Below, one piece after another: positions 18,895 to 28,425 of a stretch of 64,000 nt of DNA. Under the pieces are notes generated by a model. That model searched no databases and was not told where the DNA came from. It saw only the letters and a program-made list of their open reading frames with translations. The position numbers and the translations under genes are program-made. How positions within the stretch are numbered: position 1 is the first letter of the stretch; every line of letters starts with the position of its first letter. This DNA is from Polaribacter sp. NJDZ03 (GTDB taxonomy: Bacteria; Bacteroidota; Bacteroidia; Flavobacteriales; Flavobacteriaceae): positions 3,831,001 through 3,895,000 of the forward strand of contig NZ_CP079195.1 of assembly GCF_019263805.1 (NCBI RefSeq), read 5' to 3'.

Positions 18895-19914
18895 ATGTCA
18901 GATAGAAGAAATTTTATAAAAAAAGCAGCTTTAGGAACAGTAGGTATTGGTGCAATTTTAAGTTGCGATAAGTCTGTAGAGACCAAATCTGAAATTACGG
19001 GAAGCATGGAAATTAGTAAAGGATCTAAACCGATTATAATTTCTACATGGAATCATGGTTTGCCTGCAAATGAAGAAACTTGGAAACAATTAAAGGAGGG
19101 TAAACCTACGGTTGATGCTATTGTAGCAGGAATGAATATTCCAGAAGCAGACCCAAAAGTAAGAAGTGTAGGTTATGGCGGATTTCCGGATAGAGAAGGA
19201 AAGGTAACTTTAGATGCTTGTATTATGGATCATGACAGTAATTGTGGTTCGGTTTCCTTTTTACAAGGAATTAAGCACCCTATTTCAGTAGCTAAAAAAG
19301 TAATGCAAAATACACCGCATGTAATGCTTGTTGGAGAAGGTGCTTTTCAATTTGCATTGTCTGAAGGGTTTAAAGAAGAAAACCTACTAACAGCAGAAGC
19401 TGAAAAAGACTGGAAAAACTGGATAGAAGAATCCAAGTACAAACCAGTTATCAATATGGAAAATCACGATACCATTTCTATGTTGGTTGTAGATAAAGAC
19501 GGTAATATTTCTGGAGGTTGCACTACAAGTGGTGCTGCTTGGAAAATGCATGGTCGTGTTGGAGATTCACCAATAATAGGAGCAGGATTATTTTTAGACA
19601 ATGATATTGGAGCTGCTGCTGCAACAGGTTTAGGAGAAGCTGTTTTGCGTACCGCAGGAAGTGCAATGGTAGTTGAGTTAATGCGCCAAGGAAAATCTCC
19701 TTATGAAGCTTGTAAAGAAATTGTAGAACGCATTTATGCAAAACATAAAAACCATAAAGATATGGAGTATTTACAAGTTGGTTTTATAGCAGTAAATAAA
19801 AAAGGTGAACATGCAGGCTACAGTTTGCGATCTGGATTTAATTATGCGGTTGCAGATGAGAAAAGTGGTAATAGAATGGAAGATGCCGCATTTAAAATGT
19901 CTTGGGATGATTAA
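18895..19914 (+). CDS. N4-(beta-N-acetylglucosaminyl)-L-asparaginase (glycosylasparaginase)
   Basis: Ntn-hydrolase that cleaves the GlcNAc-Asn bond left after endoglycosidase and proteolysis, releasing aspartate and glucosaminylamine. The precursor cuts itself before a catalytic Thr: NHDTISML gives T193 after H191/D192. Further downstream GGCTTSGAAWKMHGRVGDSP is the conserved substrate pocket. The N-terminus has twin arginines (DRRNFIKKAALG) and a following LSC lipobox (Cys24), suggesting Tat export as a lipoprotein. Length 339 matches the Elizabethkingia (Flavobacterium) meningoseptica enzyme. It ties the locus to asparagine-linked glycans. Confidence 0.95.
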   Translation: MSDRRNFIKKAALGTVGIGAILSCDKSVETKSEITGSMEISKGSKPIIISTWNHGLPANEETWKQLKEGKPTVDAIVAGMNIPEADPKVRSVGYGGFPDREGKVTLDACIMDHDSNCGSVSFLQGIKHPISVAKKVMQNTPHVMLVGEGAFQFALSEGFKEENLLTAEAEKDWKNWIEESKYKPVINMENHDTISMLVVDKDGNISGGCTTSGAAWKMHGRVGDSPIIGAGLFLDNDIGAAAATGLGEAVLRTAGSAMVVELMRQGKSPYEACKEIVERIYAKHKNHKDMEYLQVGFIAVNKKGEHAGYSLRSGFNYAVADEKSGNRMEDAAFKMSWDD

Positions 19915-20021
19915 AAAAAAACTGAACAGTAAGAGATAATTATGTTTAGAAATGATCTTTTACATAAAATGAGTAATGTAAACTAACTTAATAAAAATTA
20001 ATAATATAAAAACCGGTTAGA

Positions 20022-22352
20022 ATGAATGTATTTAAAACGATGTTAGTTTTTGTTTTAATAGCCATAACAGCATCATGCCAAAAAAGTAAAGAAGCAAAAG
20101 TTTTCACAACAGAAGATATTACTGTTATTCCGAAACCGGTAGCATTAAATTTAGAACAAGGATCGTTTGAATTTACTGGCAAAACAACATTTGTAACCAC
20201 AGATGCTTCTCAAAAAGAAGTAACTAAAGTTTTAATTGATAAATTTAAGAATGCTGCAGGGTGGACGCTTAGTATCTCTGAAAAAGCTCCTGAAAATAAT
20301 TTTATTCAATTTACGGTAGATGAAAATCTAGAGAAGGAAGCATATAAGTTAGAAGTAAACTCTAGTCGAGTAATCATTAGTGCTAGCGGAAACGCAGGTT
20401 TTCTTTATGGAATAGAAACGCTTAGACAATTACTTCCTGTAAGTATTGAAAGTGAGAGCGTAGTTTCTAATGAACAATGGCAAATACCAAATCTTAGTAT
20501 TACAGACAATCCTCGTTATAAATACAGAGGGTTAATGTTAGATGTATCACGTCATTTTTTTGAAATTGATTATTTAAAAAAGACCATAGATCGTTTGGCA
20601 ATGCTTAAAATGAATGTACTTCATTTACATTTAGTAGACGACCAAGGTTGGAGAATCGAAATTAAAAAATATCCAAAATTAACAGAAGTTGGTGCTTGGA
20701 GAGTAGACCAAGAAGACAAACATTGGGATGGTAGAGATGAAACTTCACCAGATGAAAAAGGAACTTATGGTGGTTTTTACACGCAAGACCAATTAAAAGA
20801 TTTAGTAGCGTATGCAGCAACAAAAAATGTTGAAATTATTCCTGAGATAGAAATTCCTGCGCACGTATCTTCTGCAATTGCAGCATATCCAGGATTATCG
20901 TGTCATGAAAGACCAATTGGTGTTCCTTCTGGTGGTGTTTGGCCAATTACGGATATTTATTGTCCAGGAAAAGAGCATACATTCGAGTTTTTAGAGAATG
21001 TTTTAGTAGAGGTAATGGATATTTTTCCATCAAAATATATTCATGTTGGTGGTGATGAAGCAACAAAAACCAATTGGGAAAAATGTGCTGATTGTAAAAA
21101 AAGAATGCGTTCAGAAAAATTAGAAAATGTAGAAGAGTTACAGAGTTATTTTATCAAAAGAATGGAACGTTTGATAAACTCTAAGGGAAAACGTTTAATT
21201 GGTTGGGATGAAATTTTAGAAGGTGGTTTAGCACCAGAAGCAACTGTAATGAGTTGGAGAGGTGTTGCCGGCGGACTAGAAGCCGCAAAACAAGGACATG
21301 ATGTTATTATGACACCGGGTTCTCATTGTTATTTTGATCATTATCAAGGGCCACAAAACGAAGAGCCTTTGGCTTGGGGAGGTTATACTCCGTTAAGTAA
21401 AGTGTACACTTTTGATCCTATTGTAGAAGGAATGACAGAAACAGAAGCAAATCATGTTTTAGGCGGACAAGCAAACCTTTGGTCTGAACAAATTAAAACA
21501 GAATCTCACTCAGAATATATGATTTTTCCAAGATTGGCTGCATTGTCAGAAACACTTTGGTCAACAAAAGAATCTCGTAATTGGGAAGATTTTTCATTAA
21601 GAATGACTAGCATGTTTAAACGTTATGATGTAATCGATATTAATTATGCAAAAAGTGCATTTTTGGTGATGGAAGATGTAAAAATTAATATGGATACAGA
21701 GGAAGTTACTTTAGTGTTGAACAATGAATTTACAGATTCAGATATTCGTTATACATTAAATGAAGACAAACTATCAGAAAACGCTATAAGATATTCAACA
21801 CCTATAAAAATTGATAAAACAACAGAGGTTCATGCATCTTTATTCAAGGATGATAAACCAGTAGGCGTTGCATTTAATACCACTATTAAGTTTCATAAAG
21901 CTGTAGGGAAAAAAGTAACGTTTAAAGAAATTTATGATGATAGATACCAAGGAGAAGGAGAGTTTGGTTTGGTAAATACTTTGCGTGCAACAAAAAATTA
22001 TACAGACGGTCATTGGCAAGCATGGTTAAAGAAAGACATGGAAGCTGTGGTAGATTTGGGAGAGCAAACTTTAATAAAAGAAGTAATTGTAGGGACGCTA
22101 GAAAATCAAGGTCCTCAAATTTATTTTCCAACAGCGGTAACTGTTTTTGTTTCTAACGATGGTGAAAATTATACAGAAGTGGGGGTAGAAAAAAGAGCGT
22201 ATGCTAAAAACCCTTCGTTCGATTTAATGGATTTTAAAGTTTCTTTTGAAGCACAATCTGTACGATATGTAAAAGTGATTGCTAAAAATTTAGGAAAAAC
22301 GCCTAAAGGAGGAAACGCTTGGTTATTTGTTGATGAAATTATAATAAATTAA
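20022..22352 (+). CDS. GH20 beta-N-acetylhexosaminidase with C-terminal F5/8-type domain, lipoprotein
   Basis: Exo-acting hexosaminidase removing terminal GlcNAc/GalNAc. Lipobox ITASC (Cys19). Residues ~30-160 are the GH20b N-terminal domain. The catalytic barrel starts at YKYRGLMLDVSRHFF and carries the Asp-Glu pair in HVGGDEATKTNW (D345/E346). A chitobiase-type C-terminal sheet follows, and residues ~640-776 look like an F5/8-type (discoidin) sugar-binding domain. At 776 residues it matches the long Bacteroidota type. It ends 3 bases before the fucosidase, implying one mRNA. In N-glycan breakdown it would trim antennary or core GlcNAc. Confidence 0.94.
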   Translation: MNVFKTMLVFVLIAITASCQKSKEAKVFTTEDITVIPKPVALNLEQGSFEFTGKTTFVTTDASQKEVTKVLIDKFKNAAGWTLSISEKAPENNFIQFTVDENLEKEAYKLEVNSSRVIISASGNAGFLYGIETLRQLLPVSIESESVVSNEQWQIPNLSITDNPRYKYRGLMLDVSRHFFEIDYLKKTIDRLAMLKMNVLHLHLVDDQGWRIEIKKYPKLTEVGAWRVDQEDKHWDGRDETSPDEKGTYGGFYTQDQLKDLVAYAATKNVEIIPEIEIPAHVSSAIAAYPGLSCHERPIGVPSGGVWPITDIYCPGKEHTFEFLENVLVEVMDIFPSKYIHVGGDEATKTNWEKCADCKKRMRSEKLENVEELQSYFIKRMERLINSKGKRLIGWDEILEGGLAPEATVMSWRGVAGGLEAAKQGHDVIMTPGSHCYFDHYQGPQNEEPLAWGGYTPLSKVYTFDPIVEGMTETEANHVLGGQANLWSEQIKTESHSEYMIFPRLAALSETLWSTKESRNWEDFSLRMTSMFKRYDVIDINYAKSAFLVMEDVKINMDTEEVTLVLNNEFTDSDIRYTLNEDKLSENAIRYSTPIKIDKTTEVHASLFKDDKPVGVAFNTTIKFHKAVGKKVTFKEIYDDRYQGEGEFGLVNTLRATKNYTDGHWQAWLKKDMEAVVDLGEQTLIKEVIVGTLENQGPQIYFPTAVTVFVSNDGENYTEVGVEKRAYAKNPSFDLMDFKVSFEAQSVRYVKVIAKNLGKTPKGGNAWLFVDEIIIN

Positions 22353-22355
22353 AAT

Positions 22356-23705
22356 ATGAAGTATTTAAATATAACAATTGTTTTATTTTTCTTGTTTGCG
22401 AGTCAAGTTTCGGCACAAGAAAAACTGACTAAAGAACAGCGTTTAGAGTGGTTTCAAGATGCTAAATTAGGGGTGTTTATACATTGGGGATATTATGGTG
22501 TAAATGGTATTGGCGAGTCTTGGTCTATGTATCATAAACGTATTTCTTATGATGATTATATGGCACAAGGAAAAGGCTTTACAGCAGAAAATTACAACCC
22601 TAAAGCTTGGGCAAAATTATTTAAAAAAATAGGAGCTAGTTATGCTGTTTTAACAACAAAACATCATGATGGTGTAGCGTTGTGGAACACAAAACTTAGT
22701 CATTTAAATGTGATAGAAAAAACACCTGCAAAAAGAGATTTAGTGGCACCTTATGTAGACGCTTTAAGAAACGAAGGTTTAAAAGTAGGTCTGTATTATT
22801 CTTTAATAGATTGGTCGCATCCAGATTACGATGTGGTTTTTCCACGTCCTAATACCAGAAAAGACTATCCTCAGAAAAGGCAAAACCAGTTAACACCTTG
22901 GGAGCGATTTATAAGATTTAATACAGGGCAGTTAAAAGAGTTAAGTACCAAATTTAATCCAGATTTATATTGGTTTGATGGAGATTGGGAAAAATCTAGC
23001 GAACAATGGAGAGCAGAATCTTTAAAGGATTCATTATTAACATGGAACCCAAAAATTATTGTTAATTCTAGGCTAAAAACACATGGGGATTATAGTACGC
23101 CAGAACAAGGGATTCCTGTAGTAAGACCAGAAGGAGCATGGGAATTCTGTATGACAATGAATGATAATTGGGGGTATTTTCCTTCGGATACAAATTACAA
23201 ACCAATATCGCAAATTGTAAGAACTTTTGTAGAAGTTATAGGTTCTGGAGGAAACGTGTTATTAAATATTGGTCCAAAACCAGATGGTACTATTGCAGCA
23301 CCGCAATTAGAGCGTTTAGAGGCCTTAGGAACTTGGATTAAGAAACATGAAACAGCTGTTTTTAACTCAAAAGCAGGTTTGCCTTATGGCCATTTTTATG
23401 GACCAACACTTTTAAGTAAAGATGAAACTAAAATTTATTTAGCCATTTTTGATGCTCCTAAAAACTACATTTCATTAAAAGGAATTCAGAATAAAATAAA
23501 ATCTATTAAAGTTGTAGGTAGTGGGCAAGAACTTAGTTTCGAAAGAAACGGTGGTGCCGCTTGGAACAATATTCCTGGAATTTTAAGAATAGAAATTCCT
23601 AAAGAAAATAATTTGGATGCTTATACAACTATTTTAGAAGTTGAGTTAGAGGATGCTTTAAAACTGTATAGAGGACATGGAAATGCTGTAGAATTAAATA
23701 AATAA
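22356..23705 (+). CDS. GH29 alpha-L-fucosidase
   Basis: Retaining alpha-fucosidase of 449 residues with a signal peptide cleaved after SQVSA (residue 20). Family marks are RLEWFQDAKLGVFIHWGYY, the KHHDG motif (~103-106) and the nucleophile Asp in LYWFDGDWE (D208). The length is catalytic domain plus a small C-terminal beta domain, no CBM. Within this locus a core alpha-1,6- or alpha-1,3-fucose on N-glycans is the likely target; linkage cannot be read from sequence. It starts 4 bases after the GH20 stop. Confidence 0.94.
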   Translation: MKYLNITIVLFFLFASQVSAQEKLTKEQRLEWFQDAKLGVFIHWGYYGVNGIGESWSMYHKRISYDDYMAQGKGFTAENYNPKAWAKLFKKIGASYAVLTTKHHDGVALWNTKLSHLNVIEKTPAKRDLVAPYVDALRNEGLKVGLYYSLIDWSHPDYDVVFPRPNTRKDYPQKRQNQLTPWERFIRFNTGQLKELSTKFNPDLYWFDGDWEKSSEQWRAESLKDSLLTWNPKIIVNSRLKTHGDYSTPEQGIPVVRPEGAWEFCMTMNDNWGYFPSDTNYKPISQIVRTFVEVIGSGGNVLLNIGPKPDGTIAAPQLERLEALGTWIKKHETAVFNSKAGLPYGHFYGPTLLSKDETKIYLAIFDAPKNYISLKGIQNKIKSIKVVGSGQELSFERNGGAAWNNIPGILRIEIPKENNLDAYTTILEVELEDALKLYRGHGNAVELNK

Positions 23706-23845
23706 CAGCATTAATATGTATTGATGGAAGTGTTGAGAAGGAAAAAGAACTAAAGCAAACAATTAATGGTTTTTAAGTTTTTTCTCAATGTTTTCAAGAA
23801 CGTAGTTATTGTAGTTAAGAAAAATTAATAATTGAATTTATAAAG

Positions 23846-26173
23846 ATGATAAAACATATTTTAAAGAGTATATTAATTGCAAGTATTGGTTTATTTATGG
23901 CATGTGATTCGCCAACAAAGACCATAGATAAAAAAGAGAAAACGACTGCTCTTATTGATTATGTAAATCCATTGATGGGTACAGATTCCGATTTTAGTTT
24001 ATCAAACGGAAACACCTACCCAGCAATTGCAACACCTTGGGCAATGAATTTTTGGACACCACAAACTGCCAAAATGGGTGATGGTTGGGCTTATAAGTAC
24101 GACGATAAAACGATAAGAGGTATAAAACAAACCCATCAGCCTAGTCCATGGATTAATGATTATGCGGCCTTTTCTTTAATGGCAGTTACAGGTAATTTAA
24201 AATATAAAGAAGAAGAACGTGCTTCTTATTTTTCGCATAAAGCAGAAATAGTAAAACCAAATCATTATAGTGTATATCTTGCAGATTATGATGTTACTGC
24301 AGAAGTTTCACCTACAGAACGTGCTGCACATTTTAAATTTACATTTCCAAAAACAGATTCGGCTTTCATTATTTTAGATGCTTTTTATAAAGGATCGATG
24401 GTGAAAATCCTTCCGAAGGAAAGAAAAATTATTGGTTATTGTAGAAACAATAGTGGAGGCGTACCAGATAATTTTCATAATTATTTTGTGGCTGAATTTG
24501 ATAAAGATTTCGAATTAAACCACACTTGGGGAGATGGTTGGAAGCTAATAGAAAACTCAACAGACAATAAAGGAGAACACGTTGGAGCAATTATTGGTTT
24601 TAAAACAAAAAAGGGAGAAGAAGTAAATGTTAAAGTAGCATCCTCATTTATTAGTCATGAGCAAGCTGCATTAAATTTAAAAACAGAAATAGGGAACGAT
24701 TCATTTGAAAATACCAAAGAAAAAGCGGCTGCTGCTTGGGAAAAAGAATTGCAAAGAATTGTTATTGAAGATGATAATATTGACAATGTTAGAACTTTTT
24801 ACTCATGTTTATATCGTGTTTTATTATTTCCAAGAAAGTTTTACGAGTATGATGCTACAGGAAGCGTAATACACTATAGTCCTTATAACGGAGAGGTTTT
24901 ACCGGGTTATATGTTTACAGATAATGGTTTCTGGGATACGTTTAGAGCTGTTTTTCCATTTTTTAATATGATGTATCCTGAGTTAAATACACAAATTATG
25001 GAAGGGCTAGCAAATACCTATAAAGAATCTGGTTGGTTGCCAGAGTGGGCAAGTCCTGGGCATAGAGATTGTATGATTGGCTCTAATTCCGCTACTATTA
25101 TTGCTGACGCATTTCTAAAAGGAAACATGCAAGAAAAAGATGTAAGCGTACTTTTAGAAGCTGTTTTAAAGAATGCAAATGAAGTAGAAGGACGTCCAGT
25201 AAATTCTGTTGGTAGAGAAGGAGCAAATTACTACAATAAATTAGGCTACGTACCTTATGATGTTGGGATTAATGAAAATGCAGCAAGAACATTAGAATAT
25301 GCATTTGCAGATTTTACCATTGCAGAAATGGCGAAAAAACTAAATAAAGATGGGGTAGCCGCCCATTTTTATAAGAAATCTTACAATTATAAAAACTTAT
25401 TTGATTCCTCTACTAACTTAATGCGAGGAAAAAATGAAGACGGTACTTTTCAATCTCCTTTTAATCCTTTAAAATGGGGAGACGCTTTTACCGAAGGAAA
25501 TAGTTTACATTATACCTGGTCTGTTTTTCATGATACCCAAGGTTTGATTGACCTCATGGGAGGAAAAGAAATTTTTGAAGCTAAATTAGATGAGGTTTTT
25601 GAAATGCCACCAAATTTTGATGCTTCTTATTATGGTTTTAGAATTCATGAAATTCTTGAAATGCAAATTGCCAACATGGGAAATTATGCACACGGAAACC
25701 AACCGATTCAACACATGATCTATTTGTATAATTATGCAAATACATCCTATAAAGCACAAGAAAAATTACGTGAGGTTTTAACCAAGTTATATTCTGCAAC
25801 CCCAGATGGATATTGTGGGGATGAAGATAATGGACAAACATCTGCGTGGTACGTATTTAGTTCTTTAGGTTTTTACCCAGTAACACCTGCTGTTAATGAA
25901 TATGTAATTGGAAGTCCATTATTTAAAAAAGCAACGCTGACTTTAGAAAACGGAAAAACCTTTGTTATTTCAGCAAGCAATAACTCAGAAAAGAATGTGT
26001 ATATAGAATCTGCTTCGTTAAATGGAAAACCATGGAATAATAGTTTTTTATACTCAGATGCTGTTCAAGATGGTGGTTCTTTAGAATTTAATATGGATGC
26101 TGTACCAAATAAAGCGTGGGCAAGTAAACCTGAAAATACGCCATATTCATTAAGTAAAAAACTTAAAAAATAA
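23846..26173 (+). CDS. GH92 enzyme with Gln at the general-acid position (possible mannose-1-phosphate hydrolase), lipoprotein
   Basis: Third GH92, 775 residues, lipobox LFMAC (Cys20). The N-terminus YVNPLMGTDSDFSLSNGNTY is divergent. The block that reads GNEPSHH in its paralogues reads HGNQPIQHM here, so the general-acid Glu is Gln619. The base region is GDEDNGQTSAWY and keeps acidic residues. From family knowledge, the same Glu-to-Gln change marks GH92 members that uncap Man-alpha-1-phospho-6-Man, where the phosphate leaving group needs no proton. I therefore infer a phosphomannan-uncapping role. A loss of activity or another leaving group are alternatives. It precedes the fourth GH92 by 9 bases. 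Confidence 0.93.
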   Translation: MIKHILKSILIASIGLFMACDSPTKTIDKKEKTTALIDYVNPLMGTDSDFSLSNGNTYPAIATPWAMNFWTPQTAKMGDGWAYKYDDKTIRGIKQTHQPSPWINDYAAFSLMAVTGNLKYKEEERASYFSHKAEIVKPNHYSVYLADYDVTAEVSPTERAAHFKFTFPKTDSAFIILDAFYKGSMVKILPKERKIIGYCRNNSGGVPDNFHNYFVAEFDKDFELNHTWGDGWKLIENSTDNKGEHVGAIIGFKTKKGEEVNVKVASSFISHEQAALNLKTEIGNDSFENTKEKAAAAWEKELQRIVIEDDNIDNVRTFYSCLYRVLLFPRKFYEYDATGSVIHYSPYNGEVLPGYMFTDNGFWDTFRAVFPFFNMMYPELNTQIMEGLANTYKESGWLPEWASPGHRDCMIGSNSATIIADAFLKGNMQEKDVSVLLEAVLKNANEVEGRPVNSVGREGANYYNKLGYVPYDVGINENAARTLEYAFADFTIAEMAKKLNKDGVAAHFYKKSYNYKNLFDSSTNLMRGKNEDGTFQSPFNPLKWGDAFTEGNSLHYTWSVFHDTQGLIDLMGGKEIFEAKLDEVFEMPPNFDASYYGFRIHEILEMQIANMGNYAHGNQPIQHMIYLYNYANTSYKAQEKLREVLTKLYSATPDGYCGDEDNGQTSAWYVFSSLGFYPVTPAVNEYVIGSPLFKKATLTLENGKTFVISASNNSEKNVYIESASLNGKPWNNSFLYSDAVQDGGSLEFNMDAVPNKAWASKPENTPYSLSKKLKK

Positions 26174-26182
26174 TATTCAATT

Positions 26183-28414
26183 ATGAATAAAGATACTTGT
26201 TTGTTAATTTTTATGATATCGTTTTTAACGTGTATTAATGCACAAGAACCTATCGATTATGTGAACCCATTTATTGGAACATCTAATTTTGGAGCAACAA
26301 ATCCTGGTGCAATTGCACCAAGAGGAATGGCAAGTGTATCGCCTTTTAATGTTGCTGGTCCTAAAAATTTACCTTTAGAAAAAGATAGCCAATGGTTGTC
26401 TACTCCTTATGTAAATGAGAATACATTTTTAACAGGATTTTCTCATGTAAATTTAAGTGGCGTTGGATGTCCAGATTTGGGTGTTATTTTAGCGATGCCT
26501 ACAACAGGAGAACTGGAAACAGATCATTTAAAATACGGAACGACTTATACAAATGAGGTTGCAAAACCTGGTTATTACAGTGTTCAACTTTCAAAATATG
26601 ATGTAAAAACCGAACTTACTGCAACCACCAGAGTTGGCGTAAGTAAATATTCATTTCCAAAAGGAAAATCGAACATCTTAATCAATTTAGGCTTGGGTTT
26701 AACCAACGAAGAAGGCGCTATGGTTAAAGTAGTATCGCCAACCGAAATAGAAGGCATGCGTAATGTGGGTTCATTTTGTTATTACAAACCAGAAGAATCA
26801 TATCCTGTTTATTTTGTTGCAAAATTTAGTAAACCAGCTGATGAATTTGGAGTTTGGAAAAAAACTAGAAAAAACGAAGGTGTAGAAGGACAATGGATGG
26901 GATATAATGGCAAAAAACGCTTTTATAAAAACTATAGAAAAGAGGTTATTGGCGATAGTATTGGAACTTATTTTACTTATAATTTTGAAAAACCAACGCA
27001 AGTAGAGGTTAAGATTGGTGTTTCTTACGTTAGTATAGAAAATGCCAGAGAAAATTTAGAAAAGGAAACGCAACATTTATCATTTGATGCTATCTATAAA
27101 AATACTGCTTCACAATGGAATCAATTATTATCTAAAGTTGAAGTAGAAGGCGGAACAAAAGATGATAAAACTATTTTTTATACAGCGTTGTACCACACAT
27201 TAATTCACCCGAATACGTTAAATGATGTGAATGGCGAATATCCAACAATGGGAAAACGCAAAACTGCAAAAACTGACGGAACACGATTTACCGTATTTTC
27301 TTTTTGGGATACCTATAGAAACCTTCATTCTTTAATGTCTTTGATCTATCCAAAACAACAATCGGATATGGTTAAAAGTATGTTGAATATTTATGATGAA
27401 AGCGGATGGTTACCTAAATGGGAACTGAATGCAACCGAAACAACCACAATGGTTGGTGATCCTGCAGGAATTATTCTAGCAGATACGTATTTAAGAGGCA
27501 TACAAGATTTTGATATTGAAAAAGCGTATGAAGCCATGCGAAAAAGCGCTACACAACTAGAAAACAACTCGTTAAGACCAGGAATTAAAGATTATATAAA
27601 GAACGGATATTTATCAACAAAAACAACCAATAGCGGTTCTGTTTCAACAACACAAGAATATAACATCAGTGATTTTGCAATCGCACAATTGGCAAATAAA
27701 TTAGGGAAGAAAAAAGATTATAAATTATTTTCTAATCGTGCTGTTTCCTATAGAAGTTTCTTTGACAAGGAATTTAATTTATTGCGTCCAAAAAATGATG
27801 ATGGTTCATGGCATTCGCCTTTTAATCCTAATCAAGGTGCTAATTTCGAAAAAAATGTCGGATTTATAGAAGGGAATTCATGGCAATATACTTTTATGGT
27901 TGCACATGATACAAAAGCCCTAATGAAGTTAATGGGAGGTAAAAAAGAATACGTTGCTAAATTAGATGAAGTTTTTGAGAAAAAACAATTTGATATGGCG
28001 AATGAACCAGATATTGCTTACCCCTATTTATACAACTATGCAAAAGGATATGAATGGAAAACACAACAACGTGTTACCAATTTAATTCATACATATTTTA
28101 CAAATAAACCGGCAGGTTTGCCTGGAAACGATGATACTGGAACCATGTCTGCTTGGTTAATTTATAGCATGATGGGAATATATCCAGTTTCTCCTGCAGA
28201 TCCTATGTACACAATTACAGCACCGACATTTGATAAAATTACCATTCATTTAGACACAAGATATTATAAGAACAAAAAAATTATAATTGAAAGAGTTGGT
28301 AATAAAGAAGCTGTTATAAAAGGAATAGAACTTAACGGAAAAAATTATAAGAGTTATTTTATTTCAAATGATGAATTTGTTAATGGTCAAAATTTAAAAA
28401 TTATTCAAAAATAA
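26183..28414 (+). CDS. GH92 alpha-mannosidase, divergent type
   Basis: Fourth GH92, 743 residues, exported (FLTCINAQ, either a signal peptidase I site or a lipobox at Cys17). YVNPFIGTSNFGATNPGAIA is the family N-terminus. The general-acid block is ANEPDIAYPYLYNY (E608) and the base block PGNDDTGTMSAW, both catalytically complete but unlike the NEPSHH/CGQMS version of the other members. This places it in a separate GH92 subgroup with likely different linkage preference. It is followed 11 bases later by GH47. Confidence 0.94.
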   Translation: MNKDTCLLIFMISFLTCINAQEPIDYVNPFIGTSNFGATNPGAIAPRGMASVSPFNVAGPKNLPLEKDSQWLSTPYVNENTFLTGFSHVNLSGVGCPDLGVILAMPTTGELETDHLKYGTTYTNEVAKPGYYSVQLSKYDVKTELTATTRVGVSKYSFPKGKSNILINLGLGLTNEEGAMVKVVSPTEIEGMRNVGSFCYYKPEESYPVYFVAKFSKPADEFGVWKKTRKNEGVEGQWMGYNGKKRFYKNYRKEVIGDSIGTYFTYNFEKPTQVEVKIGVSYVSIENARENLEKETQHLSFDAIYKNTASQWNQLLSKVEVEGGTKDDKTIFYTALYHTLIHPNTLNDVNGEYPTMGKRKTAKTDGTRFTVFSFWDTYRNLHSLMSLIYPKQQSDMVKSMLNIYDESGWLPKWELNATETTTMVGDPAGIILADTYLRGIQDFDIEKAYEAMRKSATQLENNSLRPGIKDYIKNGYLSTKTTNSGSVSTTQEYNISDFAIAQLANKLGKKKDYKLFSNRAVSYRSFFDKEFNLLRPKNDDGSWHSPFNPNQGANFEKNVGFIEGNSWQYTFMVAHDTKALMKLMGGKKEYVAKLDEVFEKKQFDMANEPDIAYPYLYNYAKGYEWKTQQRVTNLIHTYFTNKPAGLPGNDDTGTMSAWLIYSMMGIYPVSPADPMYTITAPTFDKITIHLDTRYYKNKKIIIERVGNKEAVIKGIELNGKNYKSYFISNDEFVNGQNLKIIQK

Positions 28415-28425
28415 ACTAAGTAAAA

